Part shown: piece by piece, positions 7,817-16,025 of the stretch
How the letters are laid out: each line of letters opens with the position of its first letter
Position numbering within the stretch: the stretch's first letter is position 1
Assembly (NCBI RefSeq): GCF_020194175.1
Contig: NZ_JADYVX010000030.1
Location: 1 to 64,000, forward strand
DNA: 64,000 bases
Direction of reading: 5' to 3'
DNA from: Bradyrhizobium sp. BRP22
GTDB lineage: Bacteria; Pseudomonadota; Alphaproteobacteria; Rhizobiales; Xanthobacteraceae
Position numbers and translations under genes: made by a program
The notes under the pieces: model-generated
The model's input: only the letters and a program-made list of their open reading frames with translations
Database searches by the model: none
What the model was told of the DNA's origin: nothing

Positions 7817-7925
7817 CCTCATGGTTCGAGACGCGCTGCGCGCTCCTCACCATGAGGGTCAGGGACAGGGCGAGTGTCAGACCTCATCCTGAGGAGCCTG
7901 CAAAGCAGGCGTCTCGAAGGATGAA
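7817..7925. repeat. Paired palindromes (family E) between phnE2 and phnF
   Basis: The first hairpin (7817-7857) pairs CCTCATGG with CCATGAGG; the second (7882-7925) pairs CCTCATCC with GGATGA. The same two hairpin types occur at 31998-32100, 33839-33881, 54421-54550 and 58128-58222. Located between convergent genes, where they could end transcription from both sides. Confidence 0.75.
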
Positions 7926-7951
7926 GCCACCGACGTAGACGCGCGTTCCCT

Positions 7952-8683
7952 TTAACTATTCTCCACCAAAAACTCCACGCGCTCGGCGGCGAAGCGGGAG
8001 CGCTTGGTCACCAGCGGCTTGCCGTCGGGACCGACGTCGGTGGAATCGACCACCAGGATCGGGCGGCCGAGTGCCAGGTCGAGCCGCGCGGCGTCCGTGG
8101 CGTCGACGATGCCGGCAGTGATCCGCGTCGAGGCGCGGCGATAGTCGCGGACGCCGAAATGTTCGAGCAGCTTGGTCATCGAGCGGACGCTGGCGAACAC
8201 ATCTCCGGCGCCGGGAAAGCGCTCGGCCGAAAGCCAGGAGGTGGAGACGCAGATCGGCGCGCGGTCGGCGAGCCGCACCGACTCGATCCGGACCAGCGGC
8301 GCGCCGGCCTTCAGTCCGAGTTCTCGCGCAAGCTCGCGGCTCGCGGGTTCCTCCGACGCATCGATGAACTGCCCGCGCGGCTCGCGGCCGCCGGCGCCGA
8401 CGATCTCCGAAAACCGCGTGCGTGAGCGCAGCGGATAGGCGATTTTTTGCGCATCCACATAGGTGCCGCTGCCGCGCTCGGCGCGCACCAGCCCGCGCTC
8501 GGCCAGCGCCGCGAGCGCGCGACGCACGGTGTGGCGGTTCACGCGGTAGGTCTCCGCGATCTCCATCTCGCCCGGCAGCTTCTCGCCGGCGGCAAAGCGG
8601 CCATCGGCGATGCCGCGCTCGATACCGTCGGCGACCAATCGCCAAAGCGCGACGCCTGATGAGGCGGTGTCCTGAACGCTCAT
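7952..8683 (-). CDS. phnF: GntR/HutC-family repressor of phosphonate genes
   Basis: 243 aa. The N-terminal GntR winged helix (about residues 10-78; KLPGEMEIAETYRVNRHTVR and RGSGTYV are typical) is followed by a UTRA ligand domain (about 95-238). PhnF proteins repress C-P lyase or phosphonate transport genes until a ligand is bound. The gene is divergent from phnG, and a perfect 28-bp palindrome lies between them, close to the phnG start. It therefore probably controls the phnG-N unit, possibly its own promoter. Confidence 0.9.
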   Translation of the reverse strand: MSVQDTASSGVALWRLVADGIERGIADGRFAAGEKLPGEMEIAETYRVNRHTVRRALAALAERGLVRAERGSGTYVDAQKIAYPLRSRTRFSEIVGAGGREPRGQFIDASEEPASRELARELGLKAGAPLVRIESVRLADRAPICVSTSWLSAERFPGAGDVFASVRSMTKLLEHFGVRDYRRASTRITAGIVDATDAARLDLALGRPILVVDSTDVGPDGKPLVTKRSRFAAERVEFLVENS

Positions 8684-8716
8684 TCCGGAAACCCAGTCCT
8701 GTCGAAAATCATGCCC

Positions 8717-8734
8717 GTGTCATGAAACAGTCAT
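8717..8734 (+). promoter_or_regulatory. PHO-box-like site for phnG-N
   Basis: GTGTCATGAAACAGTCAT: heptamers GTGTCAT and CAGTCAT with a four-base spacer, each one base from CTGTCAT. It is 62 bp before the phnG ATG, a spacing like that of the two other sites in this locus. TTATCA follows about ten bases later as a possible -10 element. Confidence 0.6.
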
Positions 8735-8747
8735 GGCGTTTGCTTAT

Positions 8748-8775
8748 CAAGTTGTCTATTATCATAGACAACTTG
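8748..8775. promoter_or_regulatory. Putative PhnF operator
   Basis: A perfect palindrome with 12-bp arms, CAAGTTGTCTAT (8748-8759) and ATAGACAACTTG (8764-8775), around TATC. GntR/HutC repressors bind such palindromes. It is 14 bp after the PHO-box-like site and 21 bp before phnG, so a bound repressor would cover the expected transcription start. Confidence 0.75.
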
Positions 8776-8796
8776 AGTCAGGCAAGGTTCCGCGAC

Positions 8797-9258
8797 ATGA
8801 CGAAGACCGAGCAAGACAACAGGCGGGCGCAGCGCAAGGCGGCGATGGCGGTGCTCGCACAGTCGGAGGCCGCCGAAATTTCGGCCCGGCTCAGCGCGAT
8901 GGCGCTGCCCGATCACAAGACCCTGCGCGAGCCGGAAAACGGCCTCGTCATGGTGCGCGGCCGGATCGGCGGCGACGGCGCCCCCTTCAATGTCGGCGAG
9001 GCGACCGTCTCGCGCGCGGCGGTGCTGCTTTCGACCGGGCAGGTCGGCTTCGGCTACACGCTCGGTCACGACCATGAAAAGGCGCGGCTGATCGCGTTGT
9101 GCGACGCCATGGCGCAAACCGATACCTTCGCCGATGCAGTCGAAGCGGAGGTGATCGCGCCGCTGCGCACGGCCATGGCCGCAAGACGGAGCCAGGAGGC
9201 GGCGGAGACCGCGGCGACGCGGGTTGATTTCTACACCATGGTGCGCGGTGAGGGCTGA
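8797..9258 (+). CDS. phnG: C-P lyase core subunit PhnG
   Basis: 153 aa from the ATG at 8797, which lies just after the operator; the open frame extends further upstream but would run through phnF. Motifs LREPENGLVMVRGRIGGDG and FNVGEATVSRAAVLL..GFGYTLGHD are typical of PhnG. With PhnH, PhnI and PhnJ it forms the C-P lyase core complex, and with PhnI and PhnL it takes part in attaching phosphonate to ribose triphosphate. First gene of the phnG-H-I-J-K-L-M-N unit; phnH begins 5 bases later. Confidence 0.93.
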   Translation: MTKTEQDNRRAQRKAAMAVLAQSEAAEISARLSAMALPDHKTLREPENGLVMVRGRIGGDGAPFNVGEATVSRAAVLLSTGQVGFGYTLGHDHEKARLIALCDAMAQTDTFADAVEAEVIAPLRTAMAARRSQEAAETAATRVDFYTMVRGEG

Positions 9259-9262
9259 CGAC

Positions 9263-9868
9263 ATGACGATGGTTGCCGAACTGCCGCCGGGGTTTCCCGA
9301 CAAGGTCTTGTCGGCACAGGCGACGTTTCGATCCGTGATGAACGCGATGGCGCGTCCAGGAACGGTGCAGCGAATCGCGGCATCGGCTGGAGCGCCTGAC
9401 GGGGTGATGCACGGCACGGCCGCGATCGCGCTGATGCTGTTCGATCACGACACGCCGATCTGGCTCGACGGCGCGATGTCGACCTCCGACGTCGCCAAAT
9501 GGCTGAAGTTCCACACCGGCGCGCTCATTGTCGACGATCCCGCGAGCGCAAGCTTTGCGCTGATCGGCGATCCCGACGATCTTCCCGCGCTCGATCGCTT
9601 CGCATTCGGCAGCAGCGAATATCCGGATCGTTCGACCACGCTGATCCTGCAGGTCGACAGCCTGTCCAACGGCGCAACTTACGAACTGCGCGGCCCCGGT
9701 ATCGACGGCACCACTTTGCTGACCGCGAGCATCCAGCCGCGCGATCTGTTCGATCGGCTCGCTGTCAACGCCACGCTGTTTCCGCGCGGCATCGATGTCG
9801 TGCTGGTTGACGGCTCCTCGATTGTCGCGGTCCCGCGCACCACGCGGCTCGTTAACGGGAAGGATTGA
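9263..9868 (+). CDS. phnH: C-P lyase core subunit PhnH
   Basis: 201 aa from the ATG at 9263, with GAGGG nine bases upstream; an earlier ATG at 9224 lies inside phnG. The sequence has the PhnH pattern: FRSVMNAMARPGTVQ near the N-terminus, ALMLFDHDTPIWLDG, and FPRGIDVVLVDG near the C-terminus. PhnH is a structural subunit of the PhnGHIJ complex with a PLP-transferase-like fold but no catalytic site. The gene ends five bases before the phnI ATG. Confidence 0.92.
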   Translation: MTMVAELPPGFPDKVLSAQATFRSVMNAMARPGTVQRIAASAGAPDGVMHGTAAIALMLFDHDTPIWLDGAMSTSDVAKWLKFHTGALIVDDPASASFALIGDPDDLPALDRFAFGSSEYPDRSTTLILQVDSLSNGATYELRGPGIDGTTLLTASIQPRDLFDRLAVNATLFPRGIDVVLVDGSSIVAVPRTTRLVNGKD

Positions 9869-9870
9869 CG

Positions 9871-10974
9871 ATGTACGTTGCTGTCAAGGGCGGCGAACGC
9901 GCCATCGAGAACGCCCATCGCCTGCTCGCGCATGAACGGCGCGGCGACCGGGAAGTGCCGGAGCTTACGCTGGCGCAGATCTCCGAGCAGCTTGCGCTCG
10001 GCGTCGATCGCGTGATGGCCGAAGGTTCGCTCTATGACCGCGAGCTCGCCGCGCTCGCGATCAAGCAGGCGCGCGGCGATCTGATCGAGGCGATCTTCCT
10101 GGTCCGCGCCTTCCGCGCCACGCTGCCGCGCTTCGGCACCAGCGAGCCGGTCGACACCGGCAGGATGCAGATCCGCCGGCGCATCTCCGCGACCTTCAAG
10201 GACATCCCCGGCGGCCAGATCCTCGGTCCCACGTTCGATTACACCCATCGCCTGCTCGATCCGCAGCTCGCCGAAGGCTTTGTGCCGGCGCAGCCCGCCA
10301 GCGGCGAGGTCTCGCAGGCCGAGACGCCGCGTGTCACCGACATCCTCGCCCATGACGGCCTGATCGAGCCATCGCCGCAAGCGGAGGCGGAGGCGCCGGT
10401 CGGCGACCTCACGCGCGAGCCGCTCAGCTTTCCCGCCGACCGCGATCTGCGCCTGCAGAACCTCGCCCGCGCCGACGAAGGTTTCCTGCTTGCGCTCGGC
10501 TACTCCACCCAGCGCGGCTACGGCCGCAACCATCCCTTTGCCGGCGAGATCCGTTTCGGCGAGGTCGATGTCGAGTTCTTTGCCGAGGACGCGGGCTTTG
10601 CCGTTCCGCTCGGTGCGATCGAACTCACCGAGTGTCAGATGGTCAACCAGTTCAAGGGTTCGGCGACCGAGCCGCCGTGCTTTACCCGCGGCTATGGGCT
10701 CGCCTTCGGCCAGAGCGAGCGCAAGACCATGTCGATGGCGCTGGTCGATCGCTCGCTTCGCGCGCGCGAACTCGGCGAGGAGGTGAGGGCGCCGGCGCAG
10801 GACGAGGAATTCGTGATGTCGCATTCGGACAACGTGCAGGCGACCGGCTTCGTCGAGCATCTCAAGCTGCCGCATTATGTCGACTTCCAGTCCGAGCTCG
10901 GCCTGCTCCGCAAGCTGCGTCAGGAGTTCGCTGAAGCCAACGCGTCGGAATCGCTGAAGGAGGCCGCCGAATGA
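9871..10974 (+). CDS. phnI: C-P lyase core subunit PhnI
   Basis: 367 aa from the ATG at 9871, with GGAAGGA six bases upstream; a TTG at 9865 overlaps phnH and is less likely. MYVAVKGGERAIENAHRLL, GFLLALGYSTQRGYGRNHPF and SHSDNVQATGFVEHLKLPHY are highly characteristic of PhnI. In E. coli PhnI is the nucleosidase that, with PhnG and PhnL, makes ribose 1-phosphonate triphosphate from ATP or GTP. Its stop overlaps the phnJ start (ATGA). Confidence 0.95.
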   Translation: MYVAVKGGERAIENAHRLLAHERRGDREVPELTLAQISEQLALGVDRVMAEGSLYDRELAALAIKQARGDLIEAIFLVRAFRATLPRFGTSEPVDTGRMQIRRRISATFKDIPGGQILGPTFDYTHRLLDPQLAEGFVPAQPASGEVSQAETPRVTDILAHDGLIEPSPQAEAEAPVGDLTREPLSFPADRDLRLQNLARADEGFLLALGYSTQRGYGRNHPFAGEIRFGEVDVEFFAEDAGFAVPLGAIELTECQMVNQFKGSATEPPCFTRGYGLAFGQSERKTMSMALVDRSLRARELGEEVRAPAQDEEFVMSHSDNVQATGFVEHLKLPHYVDFQSELGLLRKLRQEFAEANASESLKEAAE

Positions 10975-11855
10975 ACGCGCCGTCCTATAATTTCGCCTAT
11001 CTCGACGAGCAGACCAAGCGGATGATCCGCCGCGCGATCCTGAAGGCGATCGCGATTCCCGGCTACCAGGTGCCGTTCGCAAGCCGCGAGATGCCGATGC
11101 CCTATGGCTGGGGCACCGGCGGCGTGCAGGTCACCGCCGCGATCCTCGGTCCCGATGACGTGTTGAAGGTGATCGACCAGGGTTCCGATGACACGACGAA
11201 TGCGATCTCGATCCGCAAATTCTTCGGCAAGACCGCGAGCGTCGCGACCACGACCTCGACGACGGAAGCAACCGTGATCCAGACCCGCCACCGCATCCCC
11301 GAGGCGCGCCTGCATGAAGGGCAGGTGCTGGTCTATCAGGTGCCGATCCCCGAACCGCTGCGTTTCCTGGAGCCGCGCGAGACCGAGACGCGGCGCATGC
11401 ATGCGCTTGCCGAATACGGGCTGATGCATGTCAAGCTCTACGAGGACATCGCGCGTTTCGGCCATATCGCCACGTCCTACGCCTATCCGGTGAAGGTGAA
11501 TGCGCGCTACGTGATGGATCCGTCACCGACGCCGAAATTCGACAATCCGAAGATGGACAATTGCGCGGCGCTGCAATTGTTCGGCGCCGGCCGCGAGAAG
11601 CGGATCTACGCGATCCCGCCCTACACCACCGTGGTCTCGCTCGATTTCGAGGACCATCCGTTCAAGCCGTACCGTTTCGACGCGCCTTGCGCGCTCTGCG
11701 GCGCTGACAATTCCTACCTCGACGAGATCGTCACCGACGACAAGGGTGGCCGGATGTTCGTCTGCTCCGACACCGATTATTGCGAGCAGCGCCAGGCGGA
11801 AGGCCATCGCGGCAGCGAGAACGCAGCCCCGCACAAGGAGAGGGCGCATGTCTGA
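10971..11855 (+). CDS. phnJ: C-P lyase catalytic subunit PhnJ (radical SAM)
   Basis: 294 aa. PhnJ cleaves the carbon-phosphorus bond of ribose 1-phosphonate 5-phosphate, releasing a hydrocarbon and the cyclic phosphate. The four iron-sulfur cysteines are at residues 240, 243, 265 and 271 in the pattern C-x2-C-x21-C-x5-C, as in E. coli PhnJ. Gly31 in AIPGYQVPF matches the glycyl-radical residue, and REMPMPYGWGTGG follows. All key residues are present, so the enzyme should be active. Start overlaps phnI; stop overlaps phnK by 8 bases. Confidence 0.96.
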   Translation: MNAPSYNFAYLDEQTKRMIRRAILKAIAIPGYQVPFASREMPMPYGWGTGGVQVTAAILGPDDVLKVIDQGSDDTTNAISIRKFFGKTASVATTTSTTEATVIQTRHRIPEARLHEGQVLVYQVPIPEPLRFLEPRETETRRMHALAEYGLMHVKLYEDIARFGHIATSYAYPVKVNARYVMDPSPTPKFDNPKMDNCAALQLFGAGREKRIYAIPPYTTVVSLDFEDHPFKPYRFDAPCALCGADNSYLDEIVTDDKGGRMFVCSDTDYCEQRQAEGHRGSENAAPHKERAHV

Positions 11856-12648
11856 GCCGATGACCGCGTCCGAGGACGACCAGCCGCTGCTGATCGCGGA
11901 AGGCCTGTCGAAGAATTACGGCCGGCTGGCGGCCTGCCGCGACGTGTCGTTCTCGCTCTATCCCGGCGAGGTGCTGGCCATCGTCGGCGAATCCGGCTCG
12001 GGCAAGTCGACATTGCTGCAATTGCTGTCGGCGCAGCTCGCGCCGAGCGCGGGCCGCGTCTCCTATCGCATGCGTGACGGCGTGCTGCGCGATCTCGCCT
12101 TGCTCGGCGAGGCCGAGCGGCGCTTTCTGTTCCGCACCGATTGGGGCTATGTGCACCAGGATCCCGCGCAGGGCCTGCGCATGGCGGTCTCCGCCGGCGC
12201 CAATGTCGGCGAGCGGCTGATGGCGGTCGGCTGGAATCATTACGGCCGCATCCGCGACACCGCGACGAACTGGCTGGAGCGCGTCGAGATCGACGCCGGC
12301 CGCATCGACGATGCGCCGAAAACCTATTCCGGCGGCATGCGGCAGCGCCTGCAGATCGCGCGCAACCTGGTCACCGAGCCGCGCCTGGTGTTCATGGACG
12401 AGCCGACCGGCGGTCTCGACGTCTCCGTGCAGGCCCGCCTGCTCGACCTCATGCGCAATCTCGTCAGCGAGCTCAACCTCGCCGCCATCGTCGTCACGCA
12501 TGATCTTGCGGTGGCGCGGCTCTTGTCGCACCGGGTGATGGTGATGAAGGGCGGCCGCGTCATCGAGACCGGCCTGACCGACCAGGTGCTCGACGACCCA
12601 CGCGAGCCCTACACCCAACTGCTCGTTTCCTCGATCCTGCCGCCATGA
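11848..12648 (+). CDS. phnK: C-P lyase accessory ABC ATPase PhnK
   Basis: 266 aa from the ATG at 11848, with AAGGAGAGGG upstream, inside the end of phnJ. Walker A is GESGSGKST (47-55), the signature YSGGMRQRLQ, and Walker B LVFMDEPTGGLD. The insert TDWGYVHQDPAQGLRM is PhnK-like and resembles oligopeptide-transporter ATPases. PhnK docks on the PhnGHIJ core rather than serving membrane transport. phnL follows after 7 bases. Confidence 0.93.
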   Translation: MSEPMTASEDDQPLLIAEGLSKNYGRLAACRDVSFSLYPGEVLAIVGESGSGKSTLLQLLSAQLAPSAGRVSYRMRDGVLRDLALLGEAERRFLFRTDWGYVHQDPAQGLRMAVSAGANVGERLMAVGWNHYGRIRDTATNWLERVEIDAGRIDDAPKTYSGGMRQRLQIARNLVTEPRLVFMDEPTGGLDVSVQARLLDLMRNLVSELNLAAIVVTHDLAVARLLSHRVMVMKGGRVIETGLTDQVLDDPREPYTQLLVSSILPP

Positions 12649-12655
12649 GGGCCTG

Positions 12656-13354
12656 ATGACTGCGATGATCGAAATTTCGAACGCGGCAAAGACCTTCACC
12701 ATGCATCTGCAGGGTGGGGTCGAACTGCCCGTCGTGAGCAACGTCTCGTTCCATGTCGAGCCCGGCGAATGCGTGGTGCTGTCAGGGCCATCCGGCGCAG
12801 GCAAGTCGTCGATCCTGAAGATGATCTTCGGCAACTACCGTTGCGATACCGGGCGGATCGACATCCGCCACCAGGGCGACGTGATCGATCTCGCCAGCGC
12901 CGAGCCGCGGCAGGTCCTGAGCGTGCGCCGCGCCACCATCGGCTATGTCAGCCAGTTCCTGCGCGCGGTGCCGCGGGTGCCGACCCTCGACGTCGTTGCC
13001 GAGCCGCTGGTCGTGGGCGGCACGCCGCGGGCCGAGGCGCGCGAGAGGGCCGGCGCGCTGCTGCGTCGGCTCAACATTCCCGAGCGGCTGTGGCGGCTGC
13101 CGCCCTCGACCTTTTCCGGCGGCGAGCAGCAGCGCGTCAACATCGCCCGCGGCTTCGTGTCCGATCTGCCGATCCTGCTGCTGGACGAGCCGACGGCCTC
13201 GCTCGATGCGGCCAATCGCGCCGTGGTGGTGGAGTTGATCGGAGAAAAGAAGCGCCGCGGTGTTGCGATGGTCGCGATCGTGCATGACGATGAAATCCGT
13301 CATCTGATTGCAGACCGAATCGTGGATGTCACGTCATTCGCTGCGGCGGCATGA
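12656..13354 (+). CDS. phnL: C-P lyase accessory ABC ATPase PhnL
   Basis: 232 aa. Walker A GPSGAGKSS (44-52), signature FSGGEQQRVNIARG, Walker B ILLLDEPTASLD. The YVSQFLRAVPRVPTLDVVAEPL segment is typical of PhnL. It works with PhnG and PhnI in forming ribose 1-phosphonate triphosphate. The last codons lie in a 16-bp tandem duplication that continues into the space before phnM. Confidence 0.93.
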   Translation: MTAMIEISNAAKTFTMHLQGGVELPVVSNVSFHVEPGECVVLSGPSGAGKSSILKMIFGNYRCDTGRIDIRHQGDVIDLASAEPRQVLSVRRATIGYVSQFLRAVPRVPTLDVVAEPLVVGGTPRAEARERAGALLRRLNIPERLWRLPPSTFSGGEQQRVNIARGFVSDLPILLLDEPTASLDAANRAVVVELIGEKKRRGVAMVAIVHDDEIRHLIADRIVDVTSFAAAA

Positions 13355-13375
13355 GAGGGCGGCGGCATGAGAGGG
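13344..13375 (+). repeat. Perfect 16-bp tandem duplication at the phnL-phnM junction
   Basis: CGGCGGCATGAGAGGG occurs at 13344-13359 and again at 13360-13375. The first copy contains the end of phnL; the second adds a spare ATG and places a purine-rich ribosome-binding region before the phnM start at 13384. Confidence 0.85.
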
Positions 13376-13383
13376 AAGGGGAG

Positions 13384-14535
13384 ATGACCGCAAGAGAGAC
13401 CACCATCGGCAATGCCCGGGTCGTGCTGGCCGACCGCGTCATCGAGCGCGGCTGGGTCGCGCTCGCCGATGGTCGTGTCGCCGAATTTGGCGAGGGGAGC
13501 GCGCCTGCTGGCAGCGAGGATGCCGGCGGCGACCTGATCATGCCTGGCATGATCGAGCTGCACACCGACCACCTCGAAGTCCATTACGTGCCGCGCCCGA
13601 AAGTGTTCTGGGACCCGGTTGCGTCCGTCATCTCCTATGACGCCCAGCTCGCGACGTCAGGCATCACCACGGTGCTGGATTCGCTCAGGGTCTGGCGCGA
13701 GGATGGCGCCGAGGACGTCGACGGCCGCGCCGGCGTTCTGGCGGCAGCGATCTCGGCGGCGCGCCAAGGCAATCTTCTCCGCGCCGATCACTTCCTGCAC
13801 CTGCGCTGCGAAATCCCGATGCCCGATGTGGTGGAGGAGGCGAAGGAGCTGATCGATCGGCCCGACGTGCGGCTGATGTCGCTGATGGACCACACGCCCG
13901 GCCAGCGCCAGTTCCGCGACGAGGTGAAGCTGCGCGACTATTACCGCGGCAAAGGTGGCGGCATGACCGACGCCCAGCTCGACGAGCTCTTTGCCCGACG
14001 CTTCGCCAACCAGAAGGCCTATGCCGCGACCAACATGCGCGCCATCGTTGCGCTCGCACATCAATACAACATCCCGCTCGCGAGCCACGACGACACGACG
14101 GAAGAGAATGTCGTCGACGCCGTGCGCGACCGCGTTGCGGTCGCGGAATTTCCGACCACGATGGAAGCCGCGCGCGGCCTGCATGCGGCCGGCATCGACA
14201 TCCTGATGGGCGCGCCCAATGTCGTGCGAGGCGGCTCGCATTCCGGCAATATCGCGGCCGTCGATCTCGCCCGCGAGGGGCTGCTCGACATCCTGTCGTC
14301 CGACTACATTCCTTCGAGCCTGCTGATGGCGGCGCTGCAACTGCCGCGGCACGTGCCGGCGATCGATCTCGCCTCCGCGGTGCGCGCGGTGACGAAGACG
14401 CCGGCCGAAGCGGTGGGGCTCACCGACCGCGGCGAGATCGCGGTCGGCAAGCGCGCCGACCTGATCCGCGTGCATGTCGCGCGCGGCTTGCCGGTGGTGC
14501 GCAGTGTCTGGCGGGAAGGGGAGCGGGTCGCATGA
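13384..14535 (+). CDS. phnM: Alpha-D-ribose 1-methylphosphonate 5-triphosphate diphosphatase
   Basis: 383 aa from the ATG at 13384 with GGAAGGGGA upstream; a frame opening at 13351 would overlap phnL. The amidohydrolase motifs are PGMIELHTDHLE, FLHLRCEIPMP, LMDHTPGQRQF, ASHDDTTEE, APNVVRGGSHSGN and SSDYIPSSLL, matching classic PhnM. It removes pyrophosphate from the triphosphate intermediate to give the PhnJ substrate. A diverged paralogue sits at 1942-3135. Stop and phnN start overlap (ATGA). Confidence 0.94.
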   Translation: MTARETTIGNARVVLADRVIERGWVALADGRVAEFGEGSAPAGSEDAGGDLIMPGMIELHTDHLEVHYVPRPKVFWDPVASVISYDAQLATSGITTVLDSLRVWREDGAEDVDGRAGVLAAAISAARQGNLLRADHFLHLRCEIPMPDVVEEAKELIDRPDVRLMSLMDHTPGQRQFRDEVKLRDYYRGKGGGMTDAQLDELFARRFANQKAYAATNMRAIVALAHQYNIPLASHDDTTEENVVDAVRDRVAVAEFPTTMEAARGLHAAGIDILMGAPNVVRGGSHSGNIAAVDLAREGLLDILSSDYIPSSLLMAALQLPRHVPAIDLASAVRAVTKTPAEAVGLTDRGEIAVGKRADLIRVHVARGLPVVRSVWREGERVA

Positions 14536-15140
14536 CGGAAGCACCGACGATCGCTGTTGAGAATGCTGCGGAGAGATCGGCTCCGATCGGTCCCGGCCGG
14601 CTGGTCCTGGTCGTCGGCCCGAGCGGCGCCGGCAAGGATACGCTGCTCGGGCTCGCCAAAGCAGGCTGCGCCGAGGACGGCAACGTCGTCTTTGCGCGCC
14701 GTATGATCACGCGCGAATCCTCGGCTTCGGAAGACAATGAGGAGGTCAGCGCCGAAGCGTTTCGCGACGCGCTGGCGCGCGGCGACTACGCCATGCATTG
14801 GGAAGCGCATGGTCACTGCTATGCACTGCCGCGCGCGATCGATGACGATCTCCGCGCCGGCCGCAGTGTGATTGCGAACGTCTCGCGCACGGTGATATCG
14901 ATCGCCCGCCGCGCCTACGCCAATGTCGTCGTGGTCCAGATCACCGCGCCGCCGAACGTGCTGGCCGAACGACTGGCGATGCGCGGACGCGCCAGCGACG
15001 GCCGGATCGAGCATCGGCTCAGTCGCACCGTCGACGAGACGACGGCCGCTCCGGACTTCACCATCGTCAACGTCGGCGCCGCCGACTATCACGCGCGCCA
15101 GCTCGCGCGGATCATCATGGGCAGCCGATGGGACGAGTAA
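14532..15140 (+). CDS. phnN: Ribose 1,5-bisphosphate phosphokinase
   Basis: 202 aa P-loop kinase of the guanylate-kinase-like fold; Walker A GPSGAGKDT at residues 29-37. PhnN phosphorylates ribose 1,5-bisphosphate to PRPP, the last step that returns the ribose carrier to metabolism. FARRMITRESSASEDNE and HWEAHGHCYALP are family marks. The N-terminus is about 20 residues longer than needed before the P-loop. Overlaps phnM by ATGA. Confidence 0.93.
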   Translation: MTEAPTIAVENAAERSAPIGPGRLVLVVGPSGAGKDTLLGLAKAGCAEDGNVVFARRMITRESSASEDNEEVSAEAFRDALARGDYAMHWEAHGHCYALPRAIDDDLRAGRSVIANVSRTVISIARRAYANVVVVQITAPPNVLAERLAMRGRASDGRIEHRLSRTVDETTAAPDFTIVNVGAADYHARQLARIIMGSRWDE

Positions 15141-15153
15141 ACAAGGGAAGCCG

Positions 15154-15765
15154 ATGACACATATCGCGACGATCGAGCAATTGGAGGCGATCTACGGCTT
15201 CCCCAACGACGCCTCCACCGTCAAGGTCGCCGACCGCGTCACGCCGCCCTACCGCATCCTGATCGAGACGTCGCCGTTCGCCGCGCTCGCCACCGTCGGT
15301 CCCGAAGGTATCGACTGCTCACCCCGCGGCGACCTGCCTGGTTTCGTCCGCATCCACGATGACAAGACGCTGATGATGCCGGATCGTCGGGGCAACAACC
15401 GCGTCGATTCGCTCCGCAACATCGTTCGCGATCCGCGTGTGGCGCTCTTGTTCCTGATCCCCGGCTCCGGCACCACGCTGCGCGTCAACGGCCGCGCCCA
15501 TCTCTCCATCGATCCGGATTTGCTCGCGTCCTTCAAGATGGAAGGCAAGACCCCGCGCTCCGTCATCGTCATGACCGTCAACGAGATCTACTTCCAGTGC
15601 GCCCGCGCCATCGTCCGCGCCGACCTCTGGAATCCCGACAAGCGCGTCGATCCCAGGACATTGCCGACCCCGGGCCAGATCCTCGCCAGCATGAGCGAGA
15701 ACAAGGTCGGCGGCGAAACCTACGACCGCGAATGGCCCGAGCGCGCCCGCCAGACGATGTGGTGA
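15154..15765 (+). CDS. PPOX-type FMN-binding flavoprotein
   Basis: 203 aa from the ATG at 15154, 13 bases after phnN, so probably in the phn unit. It belongs to the pyridoxamine 5'-phosphate oxidase-like split-barrel group; SPFAALATVGPEGIDCSPRGD and MPDRRGNNRVDSLRNIVRDP match the small DR_2398-type subfamily of predicted FMN proteins. Substrate unknown. The association with C-P lyase genes may be incidental. Convergent with the next small gene. Confidence 0.8.
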   Translation: MTHIATIEQLEAIYGFPNDASTVKVADRVTPPYRILIETSPFAALATVGPEGIDCSPRGDLPGFVRIHDDKTLMMPDRRGNNRVDSLRNIVRDPRVALLFLIPGSGTTLRVNGRAHLSIDPDLLASFKMEGKTPRSVIVMTVNEIYFQCARAIVRADLWNPDKRVDPRTLPTPGQILASMSENKVGGETYDREWPERARQTMW

Positions 15766-15784
15766 CGGTCTACAACGCGTCGCG

Positions 15785-15970
15785 CTAATCGGAGGCGGTT
15801 TTGCCGACCACGCTTTGTCCGGCGACGTTGGTCGTGGGCGTATTGTGGAGTCCGGGCAGTCCGGTCGTCAGCGAAAGTCCAATCAGGGTAGCGACGACTG
15901 CAAGCCCGCCGATCATCACTGCATAGAAGCCGGCGCTGTGTCGGGACGTCTGCGGTTCCGGGGTATTCAT
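15785..15970 (-). CDS. Small single-span membrane protein (61 aa)
   Basis: One hydrophobic helix, FYAVMIGGLAVVATLIGLSL (about residues 15-34), follows a short polar N-terminus; the C-terminus is small and polar. No family recognised. The ATG is preceded by GGAGG at a good distance, which supports real translation. A PHO-box-like site in the same orientation lies 56 bp upstream, and the gene stands between the phn and pit operons, so it may belong to the phosphate response (inference). Confidence 0.6.
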   Translation of the reverse strand: MNTPEPQTSRHSAGFYAVMIGGLAVVATLIGLSLTTGLPGLHNTPTTNVAGQSVVGKTASD

Positions 15971-16025
15971 TATTGGCCTCCGGCAAAGAATGCGAAGACA
16001 ACCGTCGTGGCTTGAGTGACGTTCC

